Shown one piece after another: positions 50,065 to 59,659 of a stretch of 64,000 nucleotides of DNA (positions within the stretch are counted from its first letter, which is position 1; each line of letters begins with the position of its first letter). Location of the stretch: NCBI RefSeq assembly GCF_003054175.1, contig NZ_QBKN01000016.1, positions 1-64,000 of the forward strand, in the 5' to 3' direction. A model generated the notes under the pieces. It saw only the letters and a program-made list of their open reading frames with translations. It searched no databases and was not told where the DNA came from. The position numbers and the translations under genes were made by a program. The DNA comes from Allosediminivita pacifica. GTDB lineage: Bacteria > Pseudomonadota > Alphaproteobacteria > Rhodobacterales > Rhodobacteraceae.

Positions 50065-52476
50065 TCAGTGCGCGACGGCACCGGTTGCCGCGTCCTCGGC
50101 ACGCGGGCTGCGCGCGGCTTCTGCGGCTTCCTCTGCTGCCTCATCCCACTCAATGGGCTCGGGCTTGCGGACAAGGACCTGCTCCAAAACTTCGGAGACG
50201 TGCTTGACGGGCACGATTGTGAGGCCTTCCTTAACGTTGTCAGGCAGCTCCTCAAGATCCTTCTCGTTCTCCTCGGGGATGAACACCGTGGTGATCCCGC
50301 CCCGCAGTGCCGCGAGAAGCTTTTCCTTCAGCCCGCCAATCGGCATCGCGTTGCCGCGCAGTGAGACCTCGCCGGTCATGGCGATGTCCTTGCGGACCGG
50401 GATACCGGTCAGCGACGACACAATAGAGGTGACCATCGCCATCCCGGCCGAAGGGCCATCCTTGGGCGTCGCACCGTCAGGCACGTGGACGTGGATGTCC
50501 CACTTGTCGAAGCGCGGCGGCTTGATCCCGATCTGCGGCGAGATCGAGCGGACGTAGGAGCTTGCAGCGTCGATGCTCTCCTTCATGACGTCCCCAAGCT
50601 TGCCGGTGGTCTTCATCCGGCCCTTGCCCGGCAGCTTGAGCGCCTCGATGTGGAGCAGGTCGCCGCCGACCGAGGTGTAGGCAAGCCCTGTCACGACCCC
50701 CACCTGGTTCTCGTCCTCGGCAAGGCCGAAGCGATGCTTCCGCACCCCGAGGAAGTCGTTCAGGTTGTCCGGTGTGACCCGGACGGTCGATTCCTCGCCC
50801 TTGACGATCTTGGTCACGGCCTTCCGCGCGATCTTGGCAATCTCGCGCTCGAGATTCCGGACACCGGCCTCGCGCGTGTAGTAGCGGATCACGTCGGTCA
50901 GGGCCGCGTCTTCGATCTCGAACTCGCCCTTCTTGAGGCCATGCGCCTTGACCTGCTTGTCGAGCAGGTGCCGCTTGGCGATCTCGAGTTTTTCGTCCTC
51001 GGTGTAGCCCGAGAGCGGGATGATCTCCATCCGGTCGAGCAGCGGCCCCGGCATGTTGTAGCTGTTGGCCGTGGTCACGAACATGACGTTGGACAGGTCG
51101 TATTCCACCTCGAGGTAGTGGTCCACGAAGGTACCGTTCTGCTCGGGGTCGAGCACTTCGAGCATGGCCGAAGCCGGATCGCCACGGAAGTCCTGCCCCA
51201 TCTTGTCAATCTCGTCGAGCAGGATGAGCGGGTTCGTGGTCTTGGCCTTTTTCAGCGCCTGGATGATCTTACCGGGCATGGAGCCGATATAGGTCCGGCG
51301 ATGGCCGCGGATCTCGGATTCATCGCGCACGCCACCAAGCGAGATGCGGATGAACTCGCGCCCGGTTGCCTTGGCCATGGACTTGCCCAGCGACGTCTTG
51401 CCGACACCCGGAGGGCCGACGAGGCAGAGGATCGGCCCCTTGAGCTTCTTGGAACGCGCCTGAACGGCCAGATATTCGACGATCCGTTCCTTCACCTTCT
51501 CGAGGCTGTAGTGGTCATCGTCGAGTATCTTCTGGGCACGGGGAAGATCCTTTTTCACGCGGCTCTTGGTGCCCCACGGAATGGACAGCATCCAGTCGAG
51601 GTAGTTGCGCACGACGGTGGCCTCAGCCGACATGGGCGACATGTTCTTGAGCTTCTTCAGCTCGGCCTCGGCCTTGTCCTTGGCTTCCTGCGAGAGCTTC
51701 GTGTTGGCGATGCGCTCTTCCAGCTCGGCGATTTCGCCCTCGCCGTCCTCGCCGTCACCCAGCTCCTTCTGGATCGCCTTCATCTGTTCGTTGAGGTAGT
51801 ACTCGCGCTGGGTCTTCTCCATCTGCGACTTGACGCGCGTCTTGATCTTCTTCTCGACCTGAAGAACGCTCATCTCGCCCTGCATCAGGCCATAAACCTT
51901 CTCAAGACGGTCGCTCACGGACAGCGTCTCCAGAAGTTCCTGCTTCTGGTTCACCTCGACGCCGAGATGACCCGCCACGAGGTCCGCGAGCTTGGCCGCT
52001 TCCTGGCTTTCGCCAACGGCGGCAAGCGCCTCTTCGGGGATGTTCTTCTTGACCTTGGCGTAGCGCTCGAACTCTTCGGCGACGGTGCGGGTGAGCGCCT
52101 CGATGGCCGTGGGATCCCCCGGCATCTCGGAGACAAGCTCGGCCTCCGCTTCGAAGAAGCTGTCGTTTTCGAGGTACTCGGTGATGCTGACGCGCGCCTG
52201 CCCTTCGACCAGCACCTTCACAGTGCCGTCCGGCAATTTCAGCAGCTGCAGCACATTGGCCAGCACGCCGGACTGGTAGATGCCCGCGGGTTCGGGATCG
52301 TCCTCGGCAGGATCAACCTGTGCGGCAAGCAGGATCTGCTTGTCATCTTTCATCACCTCTTCCAGCGCGCGCACCGATTTCTCGCGTCCCACGAAAAGGG
52401 GCACGATCATGTGGGGGAACACGACGATGTCGCGAAGCGGCAGCACCGGATAAGAGGGATTGAGGGAGTGTTGCAT
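50065..52476 (-). CDS. lon: ATP-dependent protease Lon
   Basis: Cytosolic AAA+ serine protease that removes misfolded and regulatory proteins. The 803 residues are the normal length: N-terminal substrate domain beginning [19 protein letters not shown], Walker [11 protein letters not shown] (about residue 355), Walker [13 protein letters not shown], and the catalytic Ser/Lys dyad with [13 protein letters not shown] (about 675) and [15 protein letters not shown] heat-shock-type promoter lies about 80-105 bp upstream and a perfect intrinsic terminator follows. Two tRNA-Val genes are next on this strand. Confidence 0.98.
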   Translation of the reverse strand: MQHSLNPSYPVLPLRDIVVFPHMIVPLFVGREKSVRALEEVMKDDKQILLAAQVDPAEDDPEPAGIYQSGVLANVLQLLKLPDGTVKVLVEGQARVSITEYLENDSFFEAEAELVSEMPGDPTAIEALTRTVAEEFERYAKVKKNIPEEALAAVGESQEAAKLADLVAGHLGVEVNQKQELLETLSVSDRLEKVYGLMQGEMSVLQVEKKIKTRVKSQMEKTQREYYLNEQMKAIQKELGDGEDGEGEIAELEERIANTKLSQEAKDKAEAELKKLKNMSPMSAEATVVRNYLDWMLSIPWGTKSRVKKDLPRAQKILDDDHYSLEKVKERIVEYLAVQARSKKLKGPILCLVGPPGVGKTSLGKSMAKATGREFIRISLGGVRDESEIRGHRRTYIGSMPGKIIQALKKAKTTNPLILLDEIDKMGQDFRGDPASAMLEVLDPEQNGTFVDHYLEVEYDLSNVMFVTTANSYNMPGPLLDRMEIIPLSGYTEDEKLEIAKRHLLDKQVKAHGLKKGEFEIEDAALTDVIRYYTREAGVRNLEREIAKIARKAVTKIVKGEESTVRVTPDNLNDFLGVRKHRFGLAEDENQVGVVTGLAYTSVGGDLLHIEALKLPGKGRMKTTGKLGDVMKESIDAASSYVRSISPQIGIKPPRFDKWDIHVHVPDGATPKDGPSAGMAMVTSIVSSLTGIPVRKDIAMTGEVSLRGNAMPIGGLKEKLLAALRGGITTVFIPEENEKDLEELPDNVKEGLTIVPVKHVSEVLEQVLVRKPEPIEWDEAAEEAAEAARSPRAEDAATGAVAH

Positions 52477-52554
52477 GCTCGGCTTCCTGTTCTTGGCAAG
52501 ACCGCCTGGCCCCGCTTTGCGGCAGCGTTGGCCGTCTCCGTTTATGGACCTTTA

Positions 52555-52582
52555 ACGTGGGGTTGAGACCATGAATTTCAAC
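52555..52582 (-). promoter_or_regulatory. Heat-shock (RpoH/sigma-32 type) promoter of lon
   Basis: Read on the minus strand: GTTGAA (52582-52577), 14 nt, CCCCACGT (52562-52555). The E. coli sigma-32 consensus is CTTGAA, 13-15 nt, CCCCATNT, so ten of the twelve non-N consensus positions listed match or nearly match and the spacing is exact. The start codon is at 52476, giving a leader of about 70 nt. Confidence 0.7.
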
Positions 52583-52721
52583 CTCGCACGTCAGGCCAGG
52601 GCCGAACCATGGCGCCCCCGGCGCAAGGGTGCAAGGCCAGCCTCTCGGCCAGATGCAATTCTGCGGTGGATAACCGCGGGGCGCTCAAGCGATACCTACG
52701 CGCCGGACCCTAAGGCCATGC

Positions 52722-52752
52722 AAAAACAATGGGGCGGCCAGATGGCCGCCCC
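52722..52752 (-). terminator. Intrinsic terminator of the old-yellow-enzyme gene
   Basis: GGGGCGGCC / GGCCGCCCC 9-bp perfect stem (52731-52739, 52744-52752), 4-nt loop, then ATTGTTTTT on the minus strand. It lies 29 bp past the reductase stop. The plus-strand side has only TTT. Confidence 0.85.
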
Positions 52753-52780
52753 TTTCATATTGCGTAGGCATATGGCGCTG

Positions 52781-53887
52781 TCAGCCCCCGGCGCGGTCGC
52801 GACCGTCGAGAAAGGGATAGTCGGTGTAGCCCGCTTCCCCGCCACCGTAGAAGGTCGACTTGTCCGGTTCGTTCAGCGGCGCGTCGATCTCGAGCCGATG
52901 CGCGAGATCGGGATTGGCGATGTAGGGCACGCCGAAGGCCACCAGATCTACCTCGCCTTCGCTCAAGCGAGAGATGGCAAGATCGCGGTCATACCCGTTG
53001 TTGCCCATCCAGAGCCCATCGAACTGTTTCTTGAGCGTCCCGAGATCCGCGCCCTTGAAGTCGCGCGGGCCGCCGGTGTGTCCCTCGATCACGTGCAGGT
53101 AGGCCAGCCCACGCCCCGAAAGGTGCGGCACGAGGAATTCCGCCAAGGCTTCGGGGTCGCTCTCCTCGGCTCCGTTGGCGGGCGAAAACGGCGAGATCCG
53201 GATGCCGACGCGCGAAGGTTCCCAGACGCTGGTAACCGCATCCAAAACCTCGTCCATCAGCTTTACGCGGTTTTCGTAGCTTCCGCCGTAGGCGTCCTCG
53301 CGCTTGTTTGTGCCGTCTTTGAGAAACTGGTCCAGCAGGTAGCCGTTCGCGCCGTGAACTTCGACACCGTCGAAGCCCGCGGCCTTGGCGTTTTCGGCAG
53401 CCTTGAGGAAATCCTCGACCACCCGGGGCAGTTCATCGAGGTCGAGCGCGCGCGGCGCCGAAACCTCTACCATCTGCTCGCCATCGAAGGTATTTACGCC
53501 CTCCGCACGGATCGCCGAAGGCGCTACCGGGTCCTTGCCCTCTTTCTGCAGCGAGGTATGGCTGATCCTGCCCACGTGCCAGAGCTGCAGCACGATGCGG
53601 CCTCCGGCGGCATGCACGGCCTCGGTCACCTTCTTCCAGGCGACGACCTGCGCCTGCGAATGAATGCCGGGCGTCCAGGCATAGCCCTTGCCTTCGGGAG
53701 TGATCTGCGTGGCCTCGGTGATGATCAGCCCGGCACCGGCGCGCTGGCGGTAGTATTCCACGTGGATGTCCATGGGGGCATCGTCTTCGTTCATCGCGCG
53801 ATTGCGGGTGAGCGGGGCCATGACGATGCGGTTCTTCATGTCGATCGCGCCACAGGCGACCGGTTCGAACAGGCTTGGGGTACTCAT
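52781..53887 (-). CDS. Old yellow enzyme family alkene reductase (NemA/XenB-like)
   Basis: A 368-residue FMN-dependent NADPH oxidoreductase that reduces activated double bonds and can act on nitro compounds, N-ethylmaleimide or nitrate esters. The TIM-barrel features are IVMAPLTRNRAMNED (residues 20-34, FMN contact), QLWHVGRISHTSL with the conserved His near 100, GFDGVEVHGANGYLLDQFL with its conserved His/Asn pair near 180, and the C-terminal VAFGVPYIANPDL. I chose ATG 53887 (MSTPSLFEPV) with AGGAGTG upstream. It is divergent from sqdB and has its own terminator. Confidence 0.94.
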   Translation of the reverse strand: MSTPSLFEPVACGAIDMKNRIVMAPLTRNRAMNEDDAPMDIHVEYYRQRAGAGLIITEATQITPEGKGYAWTPGIHSQAQVVAWKKVTEAVHAAGGRIVLQLWHVGRISHTSLQKEGKDPVAPSAIRAEGVNTFDGEQMVEVSAPRALDLDELPRVVEDFLKAAENAKAAGFDGVEVHGANGYLLDQFLKDGTNKREDAYGGSYENRVKLMDEVLDAVTSVWEPSRVGIRISPFSPANGAEESDPEALAEFLVPHLSGRGLAYLHVIEGHTGGPRDFKGADLGTLKKQFDGLWMGNNGYDRDLAISRLSEGEVDLVAFGVPYIANPDLAHRLEIDAPLNEPDKSTFYGGGEAGYTDYPFLDGRDRAGG

Positions 53888-54060
53888 CAAGCGCACTCCT
53901 GTTGTTTGGGTCCGGTGGATGTAACGCGCCAAGCAGGCAGGACGACCCGCGTGACCTTGCGCAATTCCGCACAGTTGCGGTTCGTCGCAGAACATTCGTT
54001 TTACTTTCGCCGAGCGCACCGTTACCCCCGTTTTCCAAAGATAACTTGGGGGAATGATCC

Positions 54061-55281
54061 ATGCGCATCGCGATCCTCGGCGGCGACGGTTTCGTCGGCT
54101 GGCCCACCTGTCTCCATCTCTCCGCGCAAGGCCACGAGATCCACATTCTCGACAACCTGTCGCGGCGCTGGATCGACACCGAACTGGGCGTCCAGTCGCT
54201 CACGCCGATGGACAGCATTCAGGAGCGCTGCCGCATCTGGAAAGAAGTCTCGGGCGAGACGATCCGCTTCCACCTGCTCGATCTCTCGGGCGAATACGAG
54301 CGTCTCAAGGGCTGGCTGACCGAACACAAGCCCGACGCCATCGTACACTTCGCCGAGCAGCGCGCGGCCCCCTATTCGATGAAGACCGACCGCCACAAGG
54401 TCTACACCGTCAACAACAACGTAAACGCGACCCACAATCTTTTGGCCGCCATGGTTGAGGCCGAGTGCGACGCGCATCTCGTGCACCTCGGCACCATGGG
54501 TGTCTACGGCTATTCCTCGGTCGGCGCCGCGATCCCCGAGGGCTATCTCGACGTGGATATCGAGACGCTGGAGGGCACCAAGGCGCGGCAGGAGATCCTC
54601 TACCCGACCAAGCCCGGCTCGGTTTATCACATGACCAAGTCGCTCGATCAGATCCTCTTCCAGTTCTACGCCCAGAACGACGGGCTGCGGATCACCGACC
54701 TGCACCAGGGGATCGTCTGGGGCACGCATACCGACCAGACGCGCCGGCACGAACAGCTGATCAACCGGTTCGATTACGACGGCGACTACGGCACCGTGCT
54801 CAACCGCTTCCTGATCCAGGCGGCGATCGACTACCCGCTGACGGTACACGGCACCGGCGGCCAGACCCGCGCCTTCATCCACATCCAGGACAGCGTCCGC
54901 TGCATCGAGCTTGCGCTTGGTGATGCGCCCGAGCACGGCGAACGTGTCCGCATCTTCAACCAGATGACCGAAACACACCGCGTGCGCGACCTGGCAGAAC
55001 TGGTTTCGAAACTCACCGGTGCGTCGATCAAGTACCTGCCCAACCCGCGCAAGGAAGCCCCCGAGAACGACCTCGTGGTGAAGAACGACCAGTTCCTTAC
55101 ACTCGGGCTGAACCCGACGACGCTGGCCGAGGGCCTTCTGTCCGAGGTGGTCGACGTGGCCAAGAAATACGCCCACCGCATCGACCGCTCGCGCGTGCCC
55201 GCCGTTTCGGCCTGGACCCGCGATCTCGGCAGCCGGGTGGAGCGTGATCCCGAGGGCAAGGCGCTCAAGTCGGTCTCGTGA
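54061..55281 (+). CDS. sqdB: UDP-sulfoquinovose synthase
   Basis: Converts UDP-glucose and sulfite to UDP-sulfoquinovose, the head-group donor for sulfolipid SQDG. A 406-residue extended SDR: NAD motif GGDGFVGWPTCLHL (residues 8-21), the SqdB-specific RWIDTELGVQSLTP near 37-50, HFAEQRAAPYSMKT near 97, and the catalytic YHMTKSLDQ near 193. It is the first of three overlapping genes with the sqdB-sqdD-sqdC order known from Rhodobacter sphaeroides; the acyltransferase gene sqdA is not in this window. Its TGA overlaps the GTG start of sqdD (GTGA). Confidence 0.96.
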   Translation: MRIAILGGDGFVGWPTCLHLSAQGHEIHILDNLSRRWIDTELGVQSLTPMDSIQERCRIWKEVSGETIRFHLLDLSGEYERLKGWLTEHKPDAIVHFAEQRAAPYSMKTDRHKVYTVNNNVNATHNLLAAMVEAECDAHLVHLGTMGVYGYSSVGAAIPEGYLDVDIETLEGTKARQEILYPTKPGSVYHMTKSLDQILFQFYAQNDGLRITDLHQGIVWGTHTDQTRRHEQLINRFDYDGDYGTVLNRFLIQAAIDYPLTVHGTGGQTRAFIHIQDSVRCIELALGDAPEHGERVRIFNQMTETHRVRDLAELVSKLTGASIKYLPNPRKEAPENDLVVKNDQFLTLGLNPTTLAEGLLSEVVDVAKKYAHRIDRSRVPAVSAWTRDLGSRVERDPEGKALKSVS

Positions 55282-56105
55282 ACCTCGCGCTGCGACCCGA
55301 AGGCCCGGCGCGCAGTGCGTCGGGCTACGTCACTCTCGTCACCAACGACGACTTCGCGCTCGGCGCCAAGGCGCTGGGGCATTCTCTGCGGCTGAGCGGG
55401 ACGACGGCCGATTTCTGCGTCCTGTACACCGGCGGCGTTTCGACCGAGGCCCTCACCCCACTGCGCGCCCTCGGCGCGAGGCTGATTGAGACCGATCTGC
55501 TGCCAACATCCGACGCCTTCAACGCCGCCCATACGCGCGAGGCGCTGCACGGTGCCGCCCCCTTCACCCGGGGCGAAAAACCGAAGTTTCACACACCTTT
55601 GGACAATTTCGTGAAACTCCGGCTCTGGCAGCTCGATTACGAGTCCGTGGTCTTTCTCGATGCCGATACGGTCGTGTTGAAGAACATTGACCGGCTGCTC
55701 GCCTATCCCGAGTTCAGCGCCGCGCCCAATGTCTATGAGAACCTCGTGGATTTCCGGCGCATGAACTCCGGCGTCTTCAGCGCCCGCCCCGATCCCGCGA
55801 CCTTCGATGCCATGCTGGCGCGGCTCGATACCGAGGGCGCCTTCTGGCGGCGCACGGACCAGACCTTCCTGCAGGACTTCTTTCCCGACTGGCACGGCCT
55901 GCCGGTCTTCGACAACATGCTGCAATACGTCTGGATGAACCTGCCGGATCTCTGGGACTGGGACAGCATCCGCGTGCTGCATTTCCAGTATGAAAAGCCC
56001 TGGCAGGATCATGCCAAGGCCGACCGTCTGCGCCCCCTGATCGAAGTCTGGCAGGGCTTTGCTGAGGGCCGCACACCCGACCTAGACACCCTGCCCCGCC
56101 CATGA
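55278..56105 (+). CDS. sqdD: Sulfolipid glycosyltransferase SqdD (GT8-like)
   Basis: A 275-residue GT-A fold transferase assigned as the sulfoquinovosyl-transfer step of SQDG synthesis by its place in the sqdBDC operon. The nucleotide-sugar and metal motif is FLDADTVVLKNIDRLL near residues 133-148, preceded by FVKLRLWQLDYESVV; the C-terminal HFQYEKPWQ is typical of the glycogenin-like GT8 family. Translation starts at a GTG overlapping the sqdB stop (GTGA), and its TGA overlaps the sqdC ATG (ATGA), so all three are coupled. Confidence 0.9.
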   Translation: MNLALRPEGPARSASGYVTLVTNDDFALGAKALGHSLRLSGTTADFCVLYTGGVSTEALTPLRALGARLIETDLLPTSDAFNAAHTREALHGAAPFTRGEKPKFHTPLDNFVKLRLWQLDYESVVFLDADTVVLKNIDRLLAYPEFSAAPNVYENLVDFRRMNSGVFSARPDPATFDAMLARLDTEGAFWRRTDQTFLQDFFPDWHGLPVFDNMLQYVWMNLPDLWDWDSIRVLHFQYEKPWQDHAKADRLRPLIEVWQGFAEGRTPDLDTLPRP

Positions 56106-56956
56106 AGATCGCGCTCACCGGCGCAAGCGGCATCGCGGGCGAGGCTCTACTAAGGGGCCTTGCCGGGCACGAAATCACGGTGCTCGGACGCAACCCGGTG
56201 CCGGGCCATCCGCATCTGCCTTGGCGTCTCGGATCACCTACGCCCGACCTCGCCGGTTTCGATGCTCTGATACACGCCGCCTTCGCCCACGCGCCCGGTC
56301 GATACAGGGGCGGCGAGGGCGACGACCCGCAGGGGTTTCGCACAGCCAACCTCGACGGAACCTGTCGTCTATTCGAAGACAGCGCAAAAGCCGGTGTCCG
56401 ACACGTGATCTTCCTGTCAAGCCGCGCGGTCTATGACGGGCTTGGCGAAGCTACGACCCTGACGGAAGATCGCCCGACCTGCCCCCGGAGCCTCTATGGC
56501 CAGATCAAGGCCGAGGCCGAAAAGCATCTCTTTTCCCTGCCGCTTCAGGGCATCGCCCTGCGCTGCACCGGCCTCTACGGTCCCGGCAAGGCCAACAAGT
56601 GGGCGCCGCTCTTCGCGGACTACCTCGCCGGTCAACCCATCGAGCCGCGGCGCGGCACCGAGTTGCACGTGGACGATCTCGCCTCGGCTGTGAGCTTGCT
56701 TCCCGCGTCAGACGAAAGTGGTCCGGTGCACGCCTCCGACATGATGCTTGACCGGCACGACCTGCTCGCAGCAGTGCGGCACCTGACAGGATGCCCGCAT
56801 GCCCCCCCGGCGCGCAGCGCCCGTGCCGTCAATCCGCTGATCTGCAACAGGTTACACGCACTGGGCTGGCAGCCCGGCGGCCTTGACCTGCTTCAGGCCA
56901 CCCTGCCTGCGCTACTCCACACCGACTTCTCTTCGCCGGGAATACCTCGGGGGTGA
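56102..56956 (+). CDS. sqdC: NAD-dependent epimerase/reductase-like protein SqdC
   Basis: A 284-residue short-type extended SDR: ALTGASGIAGEALLRGL (residues 4-20), FLSSRAVYDGL near 105 and YGQIKAEAEKHLF near 140 (the YxxxK pair). In R. sphaeroides, sqdC is needed for full sulfolipid synthesis and its mutants accumulate an alternative sulfoquinovosyl product; the exact reaction is not settled. It starts four bases inside sqdD. The last nine residues (FSSPGIPRG) and the stop codon are encoded by a family 2 repeat, so the natural C-terminus has been replaced or trimmed by repeat insertion. Confidence 0.88.
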   Translation: MKIALTGASGIAGEALLRGLAGHEITVLGRNPVPGHPHLPWRLGSPTPDLAGFDALIHAAFAHAPGRYRGGEGDDPQGFRTANLDGTCRLFEDSAKAGVRHVIFLSSRAVYDGLGEATTLTEDRPTCPRSLYGQIKAEAEKHLFSLPLQGIALRCTGLYGPGKANKWAPLFADYLAGQPIEPRRGTELHVDDLASAVSLLPASDESGPVHASDMMLDRHDLLAAVRHLTGCPHAPPARSARAVNPLICNRLHALGWQPGGLDLLQATLPALLHTDFSSPGIPRG

Positions 56957-56995
56957 ATTGGCCGCAGGCCAAGAGGGGGGGCAGCGTCCCCCTCC
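56926..56995 (+). repeat. Family 2 element, single arm fused to the sqdC 3' end
   Basis: CTTCTCTTCGCCGGG, AATACCTCGGGGGTG, an internal stem TTGGCC/GGCCAA, then AGGGGGGGCAGCGTCCCCC. The first 31 bp are inside the sqdC reading frame and provide its TGA. The element ends 5 bp before the convergent tgt stop codon, so it is the only sequence between the two genes. Confidence 0.8.
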
Positions 56996-57000
56996 CCAAA

Positions 57001-58128
57001 TTACAGCCGCGGAATATCCCTTTCCGCGCGGGCCTCGTGGAACGCCGCCTCGAAACTCTCGAACGTCCCCTCAAAGATGGCAGTGCGCAGTCCCGCCATA
57101 AGCTCCTGATAATAATGAAGGTTGTGCCAGGTTAGCAGCATGCCGGAGATCATCTCGCCGGACCGGAAGACGTGGTGCAGATAGGCGCGGCTGTAGCTTC
57201 GGCACGCCGGGCAGCCACAGTCTTCATCCAGCGGCCGCGGGTCGTCCGCATGACGCGCGTTCTTAATGTTGACCTGACCGCGTCGCGTCCAAGCCTGGCC
57301 GGTCCGGCCCGAGCGCGAGGGCAGCACGCAGTCCATCAAGTCGATGCCGCGCTTCACGGCACCGACGATATCATCGGGCTTGCCGACCCCCATCAGATAT
57401 CGCGGCTTGTCCTCGGGAAGCATGTCGGGCGCGTAGTCGAGGCAGGAGAACATGGCCTCCTGCCCCTCGCCCACGGCAAGCCCACCGACGGCATAGCCCT
57501 CAAATCCGATATCCCGCAGAGCCCTGGCGCTCTCCTCTCTGAGGTCGCGCTCGAGCCCGCCCTGCTGGATCCCGAAAAGCATGTGGCCGGGGCGATCCCC
57601 GAAGGCCTCGCGCGACCGCAGAGCCCACCGCATCGACAGGCGCATGCTCTCCTCGATGCGCGCGCGATCCGCTGGCAAGGCGGGGCATTCGTCGAAGGCC
57701 ATCACGATGTCCGACCCCAGAAGCCGCTGGATCTCCATCGAGTGCTCCGGGGTCAGATGGTGCTTCGACCCGTCGACATGCGAGCGGAAAGTCACGCCCT
57801 CCTCAGTCAGCTTCCTGAGGTCAGCAAGGCTCATCACCTGAAAGCCACCGGAGTCGGTCAGGATCGGCCTTTGCCAGTTCATGAACTGATGAAGACCGCC
57901 AAGGCGGGCGATGCGTTCGGCGCCGGGGCGCAGCATCAGATGGTAGGTGTTGCCCAGCAGGATATCGGCGCCGGTCTCGCGCACGCTCTCAGGTAGCATG
58001 CCCTTCACAGTGGCCGCCGTCCCCACAGGCATGAAAGCGGGCGTGCGAATATCCCCGCGCGGCGTACGCAAGAGACCAGTCCGCGCCTTGCCGTCCTGCG
58101 CCTTAAGCTCGAACCCGGTTTCCGTCAT
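57001..58128 (-). CDS. tgt: tRNA-guanine transglycosylase (queuine/preQ1 insertion)
   Basis: Exchanges G34 for preQ1 in GUN-anticodon tRNAs in queuosine biosynthesis; cytosolic zinc enzyme. The 375 residues match the family. Visible are [11 protein letters not shown] near 59, the catalytic-base region [11 protein letters not shown] near 91, GGLAVGEGQ near 216, the nucleophile aspartate in [10 protein letters not shown] near 266, and the zinc site [16 protein letters not shown] near 308. The zinc ligands are complete. It is convergent with sqdC across a family 2 repeat, and murC lies upstream on the genome but downstream in direction, 120 bp away. Confidence 0.97.
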   Translation of the reverse strand: MTETGFELKAQDGKARTGLLRTPRGDIRTPAFMPVGTAATVKGMLPESVRETGADILLGNTYHLMLRPGAERIARLGGLHQFMNWQRPILTDSGGFQVMSLADLRKLTEEGVTFRSHVDGSKHHLTPEHSMEIQRLLGSDIVMAFDECPALPADRARIEESMRLSMRWALRSREAFGDRPGHMLFGIQQGGLERDLREESARALRDIGFEGYAVGGLAVGEGQEAMFSCLDYAPDMLPEDKPRYLMGVGKPDDIVGAVKRGIDLMDCVLPSRSGRTGQAWTRRGQVNIKNARHADDPRPLDEDCGCPACRSYSRAYLHHVFRSGEMISGMLLTWHNLHYYQELMAGLRTAIFEGTFESFEAAFHEARAERDIPRL

Positions 58129-58248
58129 CTTACGCTCCAGCAGCTTCAGCCCTCCTCGACAGACGAGGCGGGACCGGCGCTATCTGCCGCATGCCGGGCG
58201 CACTGAAAAGCCCGCGCGCCCGGATATCTCATGCAAAATCGCGTGCGA

Positions 58249-59646
58249 TCACTCGGCAAGCCGCGCGGGCAGGTTGTTGGCCCAGGCGCTGATGGTCCCC
58301 GCACCGAGGCAGACAACCATGTCGCCGGGCTGTGCCTGTTCCCGCACCAGCCGTTCGAGATCATCTTCGTCGCGGATCGCGCGCGCGTGGCGATGCCCGT
58401 GCCGCACCAGGCCCGCGACAAGGTCGTCGCGCGTGGCGCCGGGGATCGGGTCTTCGCCTGCGCCAAAGACATCGGCAATCGCGACGACATCGGCCTCGTT
58501 GAAGCAGGTGCAGAAATCCTCGAAAAGCCCCGAGAGGCGCGAATAGCGGTGCGGTTGGTGCACGGCGATCACCCGGCCTTCCGTCGCCTGCCGCGCCGCC
58601 TTGAGCACCGCCGCGATCTCGACCGGGTGGTGCCCGTAGTCGTCGATGATGGTCACGCCGTTCACCTCACCCACGCGGGTGAAACGGCGATTGACGCCGC
58701 CAAAGCTCGCCAGCGCAGCGCGGATCTCCTCACCGGCCATGCCCAGATGCCGGGCCACGGCAACGGCGGAAAGCGCGTTGCTGACGTTGTGGTCCCCGGG
58801 CATCGGCAGGGTCACGCCCTCGATCACCTCGTCGTCCCCCTGGAAGACCACGTCGAAATGCGCCACGCCGCCCTTGTAGGTCAGGTTCACGGCCCGCACG
58901 TCGGCCTGTGCGTTGAACCCGTAGGTCACGACACGGCGGTCGGTGACGCGCCCGACAAGCGACTGCACCTCGGTGTGATCGGTGCAGCAGACCGCAAGCC
59001 CGTAAAAGGGGATGTTCGAGACGAAATCGTAGAAGCCCTTGCGCAGGTTCTCGATGCTGCCCCAGTGCTCCATGTGCTCGGGGTCGATGTTGGTGACGAT
59101 GGCAATGGTGGCCGGCAGGCGGTTGAAGGTCCCGTCGCTCTCGTCGGCCTCCACCACCATCCATTCGCCCTGCCCCATACGCGCGTTGGAGCCATAGGCG
59201 TGGATGATCCCGCCGTTCACCACAGTGGGGTCGAAGTGACCCGCATCCAGAAGCGTGGCGACCATGGTGGTGGTCGTCGTCTTGCCATGAGTGCCGGCGA
59301 CAGCAACATTGGACTTGAGCCGCATGAGCTCGGCCAGCATCTCGGCCCGGCGCACCACGGGAAGGCCGCGGCGCCGCGCCTCGTCAAGCTCGGCATTGCC
59401 AGGCTTGATGGCGGAGGAAATAACCACGACCTCGGCCTTCTCGAGGTTCTCGGCGCTCTGGCCGATGAAGATCTCGGCGCCAAGCGCCTTGAGGCGCCCT
59501 GTGATCTTCGACTCCTTCAGGTCCGATCCCTGGACCCTGTAGCCATGGTTCAGCAAAACCTCGGCAATGCCGGACATGCCGATACCGCCGATGCCGACGA
59601 AGTGGATGGGCCCGACGTCGCCGGGCAGCTTGGTCGCCCCGGTCAT
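58249..59646 (-). CDS. murC: UDP-N-acetylmuramate--L-alanine ligase
   Basis: Cytosolic Mur ligase that adds L-Ala to UDP-MurNAc, the first peptide-stem step. A 465-residue protein: UDP-MurNAc domain [18 protein letters not shown] (about 14-31), ATP loop [11 protein letters not shown] near 115, [10 protein letters not shown] near 180, and the C-terminal ligase domain with DYGHHPVEI near 345. I chose ATG 59646 ([10 protein letters not shown]), which has GGAGCG upstream and matches relatives; ATG 59679 would overlap murG by 20 bp. It follows murG by 13 bp in the murD-ftsW-murG-murC order. Confidence 0.97.
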   Translation of the reverse strand: MTGATKLPGDVGPIHFVGIGGIGMSGIAEVLLNHGYRVQGSDLKESKITGRLKALGAEIFIGQSAENLEKAEVVVISSAIKPGNAELDEARRRGLPVVRRAEMLAELMRLKSNVAVAGTHGKTTTTTMVATLLDAGHFDPTVVNGGIIHAYGSNARMGQGEWMVVEADESDGTFNRLPATIAIVTNIDPEHMEHWGSIENLRKGFYDFVSNIPFYGLAVCCTDHTEVQSLVGRVTDRRVVTYGFNAQADVRAVNLTYKGGVAHFDVVFQGDDEVIEGVTLPMPGDHNVSNALSAVAVARHLGMAGEEIRAALASFGGVNRRFTRVGEVNGVTIIDDYGHHPVEIAAVLKAARQATEGRVIAVHQPHRYSRLSGLFEDFCTCFNEADVVAIADVFGAGEDPIPGATRDDLVAGLVRHGHRHARAIRDEDDLERLVREQAQPGDMVVCLGAGTISAWANNLPARLAE

Positions 59647-59659
59647 GACCGCGCTCCGT

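Noticed and set aside
52571-54319. A 582-codon plus-strand frame opposite the old-yellow-enzyme gene
   Set aside because: It is antisense to a complete enzyme, overlaps the lon promoter and an intrinsic terminator, and shows no domain pattern.
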